Shown: piece by piece, positions 41,888-50,866 of the stretch
Numbering within the stretch: the first letter of the stretch is position 1
Layout of the letters: every line of letters starts with the position of its first letter
NCBI GenBank assembly: GCA_964486295.1
Contig: CAZAMF010000013.1
Span: 1 to 52,089 of the forward strand
Reading direction: 5' to 3'
Origin: CALBZG01 sp964486295
GTDB taxonomy: Bacteria; Bacillota; Clostridia; Peptostreptococcales; Anaerovoracaceae
DNA length: 52,089 nucleotides
Notes under the pieces: model-generated
Seen by the model: the letters and a program-made list of their open reading frames with translations, nothing else
Database searches by the model: none
What the model was told of the DNA's origin: nothing
Made by a program: the position numbers and the translations under genes

Positions 41888-43780
41888 ATGAGCATATTTA
41901 AAATACCGTTAGATCAGCGCGTGATCGATATCGACTCAAGACGTTTTGCATCCATAGAAAAAGCATTGGTAGAACTTATCACCAATAGTGACGATAGTTA
42001 TTTTCGATTAGAAAGTAACGGCGTATCGGTCAGCGGAAAAATCCGGATCAGTTATGAACGTCACTTGAATGGAGCAGTGATCATTGTATCGGATCAAGCG
42101 GAGGGCATGTCATTTCAGAAAGCAAGTTCTGTTTTGTCGTATGGAAGCGCATACAGTCTTTTAGCGAATGGCCAGGTTGCCGGCAGAGGATATTTCGGAC
42201 GAGGTCTGAAACAGGCTGTTTATGGCCTGGGGCACGGTTGGATAGAGACAATTTATGAGGGAAGAATTTCCAGAATAGATCTATACCGATCAGAAAACGG
42301 AGAGTACTTGTATAACGACTGGGACGGGGATAAACCAGCACAGGGAAACGATTATGCCAGACTTAACACTTCAGAAGGCAGTAATGCTACACAAGTCACC
42401 ATCGTGATCGATAATCCGGAAACAAATATTCTTCATTTCAATTCATTGGCAAATATCATGGCAAATAATATCTATCTTCGAGAGATTCTAAACCGTCGGG
42501 ATATTGAATTGTTTAATTCAAACAGTCAGATCAATGAGCTGGCGTTTGTGCAGCTACATTATGTAAAGCCAGAGTCGGTAGTCTTGATAGGACCGGATGA
42601 ACCATGCAGCTTCAAACATAAGGATCAAATATATGAATATACACTGACATTACAAAAAGCAGTAAACGCTACTTTGGTTTTGAAAGGCGACGGCCGTACA
42701 AACGGTTTGCTGATTGTTTCAAATCATGTTGTTTTTGATTGTCAATTTTTTAATCATGAGAACCAATTGGGAACGGAATTTTTATTTGGGACTGTACGCT
42801 GCCCGGGGATCATTAAAATGTTGGCAGCCGGATATCCGGTGATCAGCGACGAGAGGGAAGGATTGAATTCAAAAGATGCTTTTATCCAGGATTTTTCCAT
42901 GTCTGTCAGCCAAATGGTTGAAAGCACAGTGAAAAGCGAACAATTGAGGCTCAGCCATATCGATCATGCAACGACATCCCGGCGTACTCAAGCGCTTATT
43001 GAAGAAGTTCTGCAACAAATGAATTTTATTGCTGCAGATGAACTGGGCATCGCCTTGCCAGCCGGTTCGGGCAAACAGAGGATAAAAAGCAAGGTGCGCC
43101 CTCCAGCGCTCAGGTTTGCCACACCTTTTTATTATCAAAATGTTTCACACCCTTTTTCAATAAAATTGGCAGTAGACCGGACGCAGTTGCGTGGGCAAAA
43201 GATGTTGTCATTTGTCTATGAATTGCCTGAAAGCATTAAAATCGACCCGTCATACGATACGATTCCTCTATCGAAAATCCCGAAAGACGGGTATATTCGA
43301 TGGACCGCAACTGGTAAAGCTATCGGTGAATATGGAAAGATCGAGGCCAGCGTCGGATCTTATTCCGCGACATGTGAAATTGTTCTAGCAGAAGAGGCCC
43401 CGGAAACAGAAAATGTCTTTTTGCCCGATGATCAACAGGCAAAAAAGAGTAGAGCAATCAACTATTTCAAGGGTTATGAACTTCGCAACTTGGGAAACGA
43501 TTTAGACCGTGCAGTATTTAGTCCGGAAGAGCGACTGATATTAATTAATACCGAAGCTCCGACGGTGAGACTCTATGTCAATGGGCAAGGGCAATTCAAA
43601 GATGGTGCGCGTCTTTTATTAGCAGAATTATTATTGGATGTTATCACCGATGAACTGGCGCAACGTTATTACGATATGATGAAAAAAAAGGGAGAATCGG
43701 CGAACTTAAAACAGATAAAACAGGACTTCATACGCCGGTATGGCCTTGTTATACATTCCATACTTCTGGGAGGGCACTAA
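41888..43780 (+). CDS. GHKL (Hsp90/MutL/histidine-kinase-type) ATPase of unknown role
   Basis: 630 residues; ATG 41888 follows GGAGG (an ATG at 41846 is in frame). N-box E29-x3-N33-x2-D36 in ALVELITNSDDSYF, G1 box D69QAEGM, and lid motif GRGYFGRGLKQAVYGLG (99-115) give a full Bergerat ATP site. This form (N-S-D-D and D-x-A-E-G-M) is near the MORC/MutL-like group and unlike HtpG. The remaining 450 residues show no domain I recognise, with a mostly beta central part and a helical end. It leads a three-gene operon with an unknown protein and a radical SAM protein. Confidence 0.8.
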   Translation: MSIFKIPLDQRVIDIDSRRFASIEKALVELITNSDDSYFRLESNGVSVSGKIRISYERHLNGAVIIVSDQAEGMSFQKASSVLSYGSAYSLLANGQVAGRGYFGRGLKQAVYGLGHGWIETIYEGRISRIDLYRSENGEYLYNDWDGDKPAQGNDYARLNTSEGSNATQVTIVIDNPETNILHFNSLANIMANNIYLREILNRRDIELFNSNSQINELAFVQLHYVKPESVVLIGPDEPCSFKHKDQIYEYTLTLQKAVNATLVLKGDGRTNGLLIVSNHVVFDCQFFNHENQLGTEFLFGTVRCPGIIKMLAAGYPVISDEREGLNSKDAFIQDFSMSVSQMVESTVKSEQLRLSHIDHATTSRRTQALIEEVLQQMNFIAADELGIALPAGSGKQRIKSKVRPPALRFATPFYYQNVSHPFSIKLAVDRTQLRGQKMLSFVYELPESIKIDPSYDTIPLSKIPKDGYIRWTATGKAIGEYGKIEASVGSYSATCEIVLAEEAPETENVFLPDDQQAKKSRAINYFKGYELRNLGNDLDRAVFSPEERLILINTEAPTVRLYVNGQGQFKDGARLLLAELLLDVITDELAQRYYDMMKKKGESANLKQIKQDFIRRYGLVIHSILLGGH

Positions 43781-43844
43781 CTGAAATGTTTCATGCTGTT
43801 GATGCATAAGCACTTCGCAGCTGCCATTGCTTCGGGAGACTGAT

Positions 43845-44630
43845 ATGCTTAAATTTGAGTTATCTGACAAGAACATAGGAACAGGAATTTCGAAAGGTCT
43901 TGCCAGGGGGCTTTTGGTTTATTATAAAGATGTACTGCTCCTTGAAGAAGGAATGGGATTGGGTATTTGCGCGCTTCATGTTAACGGCCATACCTATTTT
44001 ACATCACCTGTCAGCATTGCAGGGACTCGGGATTCGTTCGAATCAGTTTGGTGTTTTGATATAATGCTGGAAACAGAAATAGTGGGTTTTAAAACACCCC
44101 TGGTTACTTTTCTACGGGAGCATATCATTACCGGATTATATATGAAACAAAAGAGCATGCAAGAAAAATTACTGGAGATGGGGGAACGCCTCCGAAAAAT
44201 ATTCCGTATGGAAACATGCTTTGTGAAAGTCCCTCCGGTTGGAGAAGTTCGAGCAAATTACAAAATATTTCAAAACAGCATCAAGGTGGATCTAAGCTTT
44301 GAATTAAAAAAACAAGGCGGAAAATTGTATATACTAAATGAGTTAGGAGGAAATATCTTCGATAGGAGTCTTTTTAATGATGAGATAAAAGAGCCACTCA
44401 CCGGATGGGAAAAGGCACAGGGTAAGTGTGAGCTTTACAGCAGCATTTATGGATTGTCGTTTTCAGTTCGTGAAGACCAAATTCCTGAGAATGTGAGCAG
44501 CAGCCTGTTCTGGGGCAGAGAAAATATCGGGGATGTCTGCTGGGCGGGATTTGAGATAGAACTGATTTGCGATTCCGGAAAAATCAATCATTTTACATAT
44601 TCGATCATATTCAGCGAGGTGCCGGGATGA
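43845..44630 (+). CDS. Protein of unknown family between GHKL ATPase and radical SAM genes
   Basis: 261 residues; ATG 43845 with CGGGAG upstream (a TTG at 43827 is in frame). Composition is mixed alpha/beta without signal peptide, membrane helix or metal motif. It contains LVTFLREHIITGLYMKQKSMQEKLLEMGERLRKIF split by no obvious repeats, suggesting one long helical segment between two beta-rich halves. I do not recognise the family. The stop overlaps the radical SAM start (ATGA), so the two proteins are made together and may bind each other. Confidence 0.75.
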   Translation: MLKFELSDKNIGTGISKGLARGLLVYYKDVLLLEEGMGLGICALHVNGHTYFTSPVSIAGTRDSFESVWCFDIMLETEIVGFKTPLVTFLREHIITGLYMKQKSMQEKLLEMGERLRKIFRMETCFVKVPPVGEVRANYKIFQNSIKVDLSFELKKQGGKLYILNELGGNIFDRSLFNDEIKEPLTGWEKAQGKCELYSSIYGLSFSVREDQIPENVSSSLFWGRENIGDVCWAGFEIELICDSGKINHFTYSIIFSEVPG

Positions 44631-45949
44631 GCACGAATAAAGTCCTTCTTGTATATCCATACTTTTATAACCAGCACGGAACGAAAGACGAAAAAGTGTT
44701 TGCGCCATTGGGGATCGGGCTGCTCTCCGCGATACTCAAAAAAAGCGGTGTTGAAGTTTCGATCCTTGATTGTACATTTTTGTCCTTTGAGGATGCTGTC
44801 AAGGCAGTGCAACTCTGTAAACCGGATATTACAGGGTTTTACACGATGACTACACAGGCCAAAAATACACTTTGCTTGATTGATCAGTTCAAAGAAGTCA
44901 ATCCTGACAGCGTTTATATTGCCGGGGGGCCGCTACCGACTATATACCCTGAAAAATTTTCCGAAAAATTCGATTACGTTTTCAGAGGAGAAGCCGCTAT
45001 CAGCCTACCAAGATTTTGCCTCGATTATATGGCCTCGGCGGAAAGGACTATGTTCCTTCGAAAAATGGACGCTTCAAATTATTCGGGTATTTACAGCACT
45101 GAGCCGGTGCATATGGATGTCCCGCCGGTTCATCTTACAAAAGAAGAAATCGATGAATGTCCGATAACGGACAGAGAAGGATTTGATCATAAGATGTACC
45201 AGGATGCATGCTGCAAAGTCACAGGCAAAAAAACGGCAACAATTATGACGACCTATGGATGCCCATTTTTATGCGACTTTTGTTCGAAACCAATTTACGG
45301 GAATGAAATCAGATACAGAAACCTGAACAATGTCATGAAAGAGATCAGAGACATTCTATCATATGGGTATGATTCTCTTTGGATCGCAGACGATCTCTTT
45401 ACATTCAATACAGATTTTTTAAAAAGCTTTTGTGGCCGGCTTCTTGACGAAGAGATACAAGTTTCATGGAGTTGTCTGTCAAGGGTTGATTATTTGACGG
45501 ATGATGTTGCGAAGATGATGAAAAAGGCTGGCTGCTTTAAAGTGTACCTTGGCATTGAGTCCGGGAATGATGAAATTTTAAAGTTGATGAACAAAAAGAT
45601 AAATATTCAGCAGGTGAAAAAAGGAATTGAAATATTCCGGAATAACGGGTTAGATTGTGCGGGTTTCTTTATCGTCGGATATCCCGGTGAGACGGTTGAT
45701 ACAATTGAAGAGACATTTCACTTCGCTTTATCGCTGGGGCTGGATGAAATTTCATTTAATGTGCCATATCCTTTGCCTGGTTCCAGCTTATATGAAAGAG
45801 TTGTTGATTTAAGGAAGGATGATTGGGTAGCAGCAAATGAAGTGAAATTTCTGTATAAGAGCGAATTTGATGAAGTATGGATAAAACGTAGAATTCACGA
45901 AACTCTTGAAGAGTTTGTCAAACAGAAGGGATGTATTGTTTTTATTTGA
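44627..45949 (+). CDS. B12-binding radical SAM protein
   Basis: 440 residues. N-terminal cobalamin-type domain (VLLVYPYFYNQHGTKDEK, GLLSAILKKSGVEVSILDC, YIAGGPLPTIYPEKF, YVFRGEAA), then the radical SAM core with CxxxCxxC in TYGCPFLCDFCSKPIYG, and IADDLFTFNTDFL, YLGIESGNDEILKLMNKK as later family segments. The usual DxHxxG cobalamin motif is not visible in the N-domain, so cobalamin may be bound base-off/His-off or not at all. Such enzymes do radical methylations or rearrangements. Overlaps the unknown gene by 4 bases; 13 bp later the cupredoxin gene follows. Confidence 0.9.
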   Translation: MSTNKVLLVYPYFYNQHGTKDEKVFAPLGIGLLSAILKKSGVEVSILDCTFLSFEDAVKAVQLCKPDITGFYTMTTQAKNTLCLIDQFKEVNPDSVYIAGGPLPTIYPEKFSEKFDYVFRGEAAISLPRFCLDYMASAERTMFLRKMDASNYSGIYSTEPVHMDVPPVHLTKEEIDECPITDREGFDHKMYQDACCKVTGKKTATIMTTYGCPFLCDFCSKPIYGNEIRYRNLNNVMKEIRDILSYGYDSLWIADDLFTFNTDFLKSFCGRLLDEEIQVSWSCLSRVDYLTDDVAKMMKKAGCFKVYLGIESGNDEILKLMNKKINIQQVKKGIEIFRNNGLDCAGFFIVGYPGETVDTIEETFHFALSLGLDEISFNVPYPLPGSSLYERVVDLRKDDWVAANEVKFLYKSEFDEVWIKRRIHETLEEFVKQKGCIVFI

Positions 45950-45962
45950 AGGAGGTAACACG

Positions 45963-46721
45963 ATGAAAAAAGTGGCTCAAAAAAGAATGATCTGTATTTT
46001 AGCGATTATGCTGATTTTGTCCCTCGTACCAATGGTTGCTTATGCGGAAACTGCACAAGCCAGACCGACAAGCTCAAGCGTGCTGGTCAACGGTCCAACA
46101 GTATCCTTCGAAGCTTACAACATCAACAACAACAATTACTTTAAGCTGCGGGACATTGCTATGGCTTTGAATGGCAGCGGAAAGCAGTTCCAGGTCACTT
46201 GGGATGCAACAAAGAATGCGATCAATTTGATCCCAAATCAGGCGTATGCACCGATAGGCGGCGAATTAACCGTTTCCGGAAGCAGCTCTGTGAAGACTGC
46301 ATTGCTATCTAAATCTAAGGTCTACATCGACGGTGTACAGGCACCTTTGACTGCTTATAATATTGACGGATTTAATTACTTCAAGCTCCGGGACCTTGGA
46401 AAAGCGATGAACTTTGGCGTTGCATTTGATGCTGCAGAGAATTCCATCATTATTGATACAACGATGGGATATACAGCCGGGGCAGTAATTGTGACTATGT
46501 CAGGCTTCAAATTCCAGCCGGGAGTCATTACGATTAGTAAGGGTGATACAGTAATCTGGAAGAACATGGATTCTGCCGGGCATGATGTATCAGTAAGCGG
46601 TACCACAAGCCCAATATTCGGGAAAGGCGAAACTTTCAGTTTCACCTTCGATACGGCAGGCACCTTCAATTATTTCTGCACCGTACATCCAAGTATGACC
46701 GGGCAGGTCATTGTCAAGTGA
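45963..46721 (+). CDS. Secreted copper-amine-oxidase-type stalk protein with C-terminal cupredoxin domain
   Basis: 252 residues; AAGGAGGT precedes ATG 45963. Signal peptide (MKKVAQKRM then a hydrophobic stretch ending AYAETA). Then two repeats of the copper amine oxidase N-terminal-like domain with NYFKLRDIAMALN and NYFKLRDLGKAMNFGV. The C-terminal plastocyanin-like domain (about 165-252) has type 1 copper ligands H207, C239, H242 and M245 (AGHDV; CTVHPSM). It would carry one electron outside the cell membrane. This is unusual in an anaerobe's gene set and points to an extracytoplasmic electron pathway with the following PQQ-type protein. Confidence 0.88.
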   Translation: MKKVAQKRMICILAIMLILSLVPMVAYAETAQARPTSSSVLVNGPTVSFEAYNINNNNYFKLRDIAMALNGSGKQFQVTWDATKNAINLIPNQAYAPIGGELTVSGSSSVKTALLSKSKVYIDGVQAPLTAYNIDGFNYFKLRDLGKAMNFGVAFDAAENSIIIDTTMGYTAGAVIVTMSGFKFQPGVITISKGDTVIWKNMDSAGHDVSVSGTTSPIFGKGETFSFTFDTAGTFNYFCTVHPSMTGQVIVK

Positions 46722-46757
46722 TTTGAAACTTAAATCTAGAGAGAGAAGGAAGAGAAC

Positions 46758-48320
46758 ATGAAAAAAATAATCTCAACTGTCTGCATCTTAGTTCTTTTGA
46801 TCGTTGCAGCAGGATGTTCGAATCAAGGGGCACAAGAAGTAAGCAAGGATTGGCCGAGTGCAAATTTGAATCTTTCCAATACCAGATATGTGACCAATTC
46901 CGGAATCAATCTGGAAAAAATTTCCGAACTGGGTCCTGCTTGGTCCTTAGCGGTAAACGGTGTTGGTGCATTTGGAGCGCTGACGACAAATCCGGTTATT
47001 GTAGGAGATATTGTATATTTTCAGGACCTGCAAAGCAATATATCTGCTGTTGAGCTTAGCACAGGCAAAACGAAATGGATCAAGGAATACAACGAAACAA
47101 TGATCGGGCCGGCTGGAGTTGCGGTGACAAAAGATAAAATATTTGCTGCGAAAGGGCCTTTTGAAATCGTTGCCCTGGACCTGGATGGAAAGGAACTCTG
47201 GTCCGTGAAACTGTCTGACAATGAAAACATTGGCATTGACATCCAACCTGTTGTCTATAAGAACATGCTTTTCGTTTCAACTGTACCCGGCGTATCGAAT
47301 CTGAATTTCTATAAAGGCGGAGCATTCGGTGTGCTTTTTGCCTTGGATCAAAACACAGGCGAAACAGTCTGGAGTTTTAACACGGTTGATTCAGAAGATA
47401 TCTGGGGGAACAAAGACGTGAACAGCGGCGGAGGAGCTTGGTATCCACCGGCAATCGATGAGGAGACAGGTATTATGTATTGGGGGATTGGAAATGCCGG
47501 ACCATGGCCGGGAACAAAAGAATTCCCAAATGGGACGAGCAGACCAGGTCCTAATCTGTATACCAGCAGCATCATAGCTTTGGATTCAAAAGATGGTAAA
47601 CTTCTATGGTATAACCAGGTAACGCCACATGATCTGTTTGACTACGACTTCCAGATTTCGCCGATCCTTGCTACGGTGACAATTGACAAGGCAGAGAAAG
47701 ATATTGTTATTGGAGCGGGGAAGATGGGTAAAGTCGTTGCTTTTGACAGAGAAACAGGGGAGACGCTTTGGACTACCATTGTGGGATTGCATAAGAATGA
47801 TACGATGACTGAGCTTCCGGATGGAATCACTGAGGTGGCACCTGGACCGCTGGGCGGCGTAGAAACGATTATGGCTTGCGCCGACGGGATCGTCTATGTA
47901 CCATATGTTGATATGACTGTTCAATACACACCTTCCGAGTTTGTTGGCGCATCGTTTGATCTAGCGAAAGCAAAAGGCGGAATATCGGCAATTGATTCTG
48001 CCACAGGGGAAATCTTGTGGGACAAGAAAATGGACACGATGAATGTTGGTGGAGCTACGGTGGTGAATGACCTTGTATTTACGTCAGCCTATGATGGCAA
48101 GATATTTGCGTACAACAGCACCACTGGAGAGCAGGCATGGGAATACCAGGCCCCTGGTGGCATCAATGGCTGGCCTGCAGTCAGTGGAGACATGATTTTG
48201 TTCCCGGTCGGGATTGGGCAGACACCAATGATTCTGGCCTTTACCCTCGGCGGCACGGCCGAGATTTCAGGAGGAGGGATTGTTTTGCCAAGCGGCGGGG
48301 GGAAAGGTTTCCAGCAATAA
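46758..48320 (+). CDS. PQQ-propeller lipoprotein, quinoprotein alcohol dehydrogenase-like
   Basis: 520 residues. Lipobox VAAGC (Cys 20). Eight-bladed propeller repeats of the W-docking type (STGKTKWI, NTGETVWSF, KDGKLLWY, ETGETLWT, ATGEILWD, TTGEQAWEY). Sequence order matches quinoprotein alcohol dehydrogenases: GGGAWYPPAIDEETGIMYWGIGNAGPW, LYTSSIIALD and TPHDLFDYDF. D295 aligns with the catalytic Asp, and the Asp two residues on (D297) is the residue typical of lanthanide-type enzymes. The Glu metal ligand seems replaced by Ala (KGGAFGV where methanol dehydrogenase has GAELGV). It may oxidise alcohols, or be a relative without PQQ. Tight linkage to the cupredoxin suggests electron transfer. 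Confidence 0.8.
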   Translation: MKKIISTVCILVLLIVAAGCSNQGAQEVSKDWPSANLNLSNTRYVTNSGINLEKISELGPAWSLAVNGVGAFGALTTNPVIVGDIVYFQDLQSNISAVELSTGKTKWIKEYNETMIGPAGVAVTKDKIFAAKGPFEIVALDLDGKELWSVKLSDNENIGIDIQPVVYKNMLFVSTVPGVSNLNFYKGGAFGVLFALDQNTGETVWSFNTVDSEDIWGNKDVNSGGGAWYPPAIDEETGIMYWGIGNAGPWPGTKEFPNGTSRPGPNLYTSSIIALDSKDGKLLWYNQVTPHDLFDYDFQISPILATVTIDKAEKDIVIGAGKMGKVVAFDRETGETLWTTIVGLHKNDTMTELPDGITEVAPGPLGGVETIMACADGIVYVPYVDMTVQYTPSEFVGASFDLAKAKGGISAIDSATGEILWDKKMDTMNVGGATVVNDLVFTSAYDGKIFAYNSTTGEQAWEYQAPGGINGWPAVSGDMILFPVGIGQTPMILAFTLGGTAEISGGGIVLPSGGGKGFQQ

Positions 48321-48357
48321 AAGAAGAGTTGCTTGCTCTTCAGAAAGAGAGGTTGAT

Positions 48358-48687
48358 ATGAAGTATACATTAGCTGCAAAAGTAACTGAACTGCTCCCGG
48401 GAGATAAAAAGAAAATATCCATAGAGGGGAAAGAAATACTCTTGACTAATGTCCAAGGCGAATATTTTGCGATTGACAATACATGTTCACATATGGGAGG
48501 TTCGCTTTATGACGGAGATCTGGATAACAATCTCATTAAATGTCCGAACCATGGTTCTGTTTTTGATGTAAGAACCGGAAAATTGATCAAAAGTGGAAAA
48601 ATTCTATTTATCAATGTCAAGGCTGCGGACCTTCGGAGTTATCCTATTAAAATCGAAGGTGAAGATATCTTGCTTGGGATTGAATAA
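48358..48687 (+). CDS. Rieske [2Fe-2S] ferredoxin-like protein
   Basis: 109 residues. Rieske ligands C43 and H45 (NTCSHMGGSL) and C62 and H65 (IKCPNHGSVFD), spaced as in bacterial Rieske-type ferredoxins, without signal peptide, so cytoplasmic. ATG 48358 with AGAGAGG upstream. It lies after the PQQ-type lipoprotein and before the copper ATPase. Soluble Rieske proteins usually serve oxygenases or reductases; no such partner is seen here, so its role in this cluster is open. Confidence 0.9.
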   Translation: MKYTLAAKVTELLPGDKKKISIEGKEILLTNVQGEYFAIDNTCSHMGGSLYDGDLDNNLIKCPNHGSVFDVRTGKLIKSGKILFINVKAADLRSYPIKIEGEDILLGIE

Positions 48688-48774
48688 TTTAATCTAACAA
48701 AAGCAAGAATCATCATCAGAGAGTAGAACCACCAGTTGATGTCAGCGCAGGTAAAGTGAATTGGGAGGGTTCAA

Positions 48775-50829
48775 ATGAAGGATAACAGCCCCGAAATGCA
48801 TGAAAAAATGCATCATGAACACGAAGCCCACCAAGGCCATGAAGGCCACGAAGGCCATGAAGACCATGAAGGCCATGAAGGCCACGAAGGCCACTTTAAT
48901 ATGGTTGTAGATTTTAAGAAAAGATTTATCGTTTCATTAATCATAATGGTGCCGATACTACTGCTTTCTCCGATGATTCAGATGCTTGCAGGATTCAAAC
49001 TGAAATTTCTTGGTGATGGCTATGTCCTATTCTCTTTGTCCAGTATACTTTTCTTTTACGGTGGCAAACCATTCATTTTCGGCGCTGTAAAAGAGCTGAA
49101 AAAAAAGTCGCCCGCCATGATGACATTGATAGCTCTGGCAATTTGTGTCGCGTATATTTACAGTTCGATCTCCCTGCTTATTTTTAAAGGACAGGAATTT
49201 TTCTGGGAATTGGCAACGTTAATAGTCATTATGCTACTCGGACATTGGATTGAAATGAAGTCTGTGATGGGCGCCTCTAGAGCTTTAGAGGAGCTTGTTA
49301 AACTTATGCCGGAAGAGGCTCATCTGATTCATGACACGGGTGATGTTACTGATGTCCCAACCAAAAACTTAAAAACCGGCGACAATATCCTCGTTAAACC
49401 TGGAGAAAAAATCCCTATTGATGGGACAATATATGACGGCGGATCATCGGTGAACGAATCGATGATAACCGGGGAATCCGTACCTGTCTCCAAGAAACAC
49501 GGTGACAAAATCATCGGCGGATCTATAAACGGAGAAGGTATCATCAAATTACGGGTAAGCAAGACCGGAGAGGATACGTTCTTGTCGCAAGTCATTAAAC
49601 TGGTTAAGGAGGCGCAGGAATCGAGATCCAATACTCAAAGGCTGGCGGATGTAGCTGCAAAATGGCTTTTCTACATTGCTGCTATTGCAGGGGTAGCGAC
49701 ATTTGCAGCTTGGACGTACACGACTGGGGATATAGGATTCGCGGTGGAGCGTGCTGTAACGGTGGTTATTATAGCATGCCCGCATGCACTCGGGTTAGCA
49801 GTACCGCTAGTAACAGCCGTATCTACAAGTATTGCGGCGCAGAAGGGACTTTTGATCCGCAACCGGGCCAACTTTGAGAACGCAAGGATGATCGATACAG
49901 TTATTTTTGACAAAACAGGAACGCTGACAAAAGGTGAATTTGGAGTAACTGACATACATGAGATATTTATCTCAAAGGAAAAACTTTTGGAAACTGCTTT
50001 TTCACTTGAAGCCCAGTCTGAGCATCCGATTTCTCTTGGTATAGTTAGAGAAGCGAAAAAACTCAACTTGAAACCGAAGGAAGCAAAGAATTTCTTGAAT
50101 ATAACAGGGCAGGGCTTGCAGGCCGAAATTGACGGCAAGCTGGTTATGGTGGTAAGTCCCGGTTACCTTAGGCGGGAGAGAATCAGCTTTGATGAGGATG
50201 CTTATGAAAATTTGGCGAACCAAGGCAAAACGGTCATTTTTGTGCTGGAAGATAATAAGCTTCTGGGCTTCATTGCTTTAGGTGATACAGTGAGAGATAC
50301 AGCAAAAGAAGCGATTTCTACCTTGAAGAAGATGAACATAGATTCCTACATGATTACTGGTGATAACAAAAGGGCTGCAGATTACATCGCATCACAGCTG
50401 GATATGGACAAGGTTTACGCAGAGGTGCTTCCAAGCGAAAAAGCTTTAAAAATCGAGGAAATACGCCTCCTTAAAAAGAGGGTGGCGATGACAGGAGACG
50501 GCATCAACGATGCTCCGGCACTGGCGAAGTCTGATCTTGGAATTGCGATAGGCGCCGGGACAGATGTAGCAATTGAAACTGCGGACGTCATCCTGGTGAA
50601 GAGCAATCCGCTTGATGTGGTCAACATCTTGAAATTGTCGCGCGCAACCTACGGGAAAATGAGGCAAAATCTTATTTGGGCCACAGCCTACAATCTCGTT
50701 GCTTTGCCACTTGCAGCAGGAGTCCTCTATAATCAAGGCATCGTTATCAGCCCTGCAATAGGGGCAGTAATGATGTCGATGAGCACAATCATCGTCTCTA
50801 TCAACGCCAGACTGCTCAAGATAGAATAG
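48775..50829 (+). CDS. copB: CopB-type P1B copper-transporting ATPase with His-rich N-terminus
   Basis: 684 residues. The N-terminus (1-40) is a His-Glu-Gly repeat and no CxxC domain exists. The membrane metal site is CPH (ACPHALG) instead of CPC, which defines the CopB group. Catalytic parts are complete: TGES, phosphorylation DKTGTLTKGE, SEHPIS and GDGINDAPAL. CopB proteins export copper (Cu2+ or Cu+) or silver at the cytoplasmic membrane. In this cluster it could supply copper to the secreted cupredoxin as well as protect the cell. GGGAGGG precedes the ATG. Confidence 0.95.
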   Translation: MKDNSPEMHEKMHHEHEAHQGHEGHEGHEDHEGHEGHEGHFNMVVDFKKRFIVSLIIMVPILLLSPMIQMLAGFKLKFLGDGYVLFSLSSILFFYGGKPFIFGAVKELKKKSPAMMTLIALAICVAYIYSSISLLIFKGQEFFWELATLIVIMLLGHWIEMKSVMGASRALEELVKLMPEEAHLIHDTGDVTDVPTKNLKTGDNILVKPGEKIPIDGTIYDGGSSVNESMITGESVPVSKKHGDKIIGGSINGEGIIKLRVSKTGEDTFLSQVIKLVKEAQESRSNTQRLADVAAKWLFYIAAIAGVATFAAWTYTTGDIGFAVERAVTVVIIACPHALGLAVPLVTAVSTSIAAQKGLLIRNRANFENARMIDTVIFDKTGTLTKGEFGVTDIHEIFISKEKLLETAFSLEAQSEHPISLGIVREAKKLNLKPKEAKNFLNITGQGLQAEIDGKLVMVVSPGYLRRERISFDEDAYENLANQGKTVIFVLEDNKLLGFIALGDTVRDTAKEAISTLKKMNIDSYMITGDNKRAADYIASQLDMDKVYAEVLPSEKALKIEEIRLLKKRVAMTGDGINDAPALAKSDLGIAIGAGTDVAIETADVILVKSNPLDVVNILKLSRATYGKMRQNLIWATAYNLVALPLAAGVLYNQGIVISPAIGAVMMSMSTIIVSINARLLKIE
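48832..48894 (+). repeat. 9-bp tandem repeat encoding the His-rich tail of CopB
   Basis: Seven units of the form GAAGGCCAY (first CAAGGCCAT, one GAAGACCAT), each encoding Glu-Gly-His or variant. Such short in-frame repeats can change length by slippage without frameshift, so the metal-binding tail may vary between strains. Confidence 0.9.
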
Positions 50830-50866
50830 TTCGATAATGGCGTATCATAATAAAGGAGGGAGAAAG

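Noticed and set aside
41888..43780. HtpG or MutL housekeeping gene
   Set aside because: Only the ATP-site motifs match; the rest of the protein and the neighbours fit neither family.
46758..48320. BamB-like outer membrane assembly protein
   Set aside because: The propeller repeats alone would allow it, but the ordered quinoprotein dehydrogenase motifs and the Gram-positive setting argue against it.
48838..48894. CRISPR-like short repeat array
   Set aside because: Units are 9 bp without spacers and encode the His-rich tail of CopB in frame.
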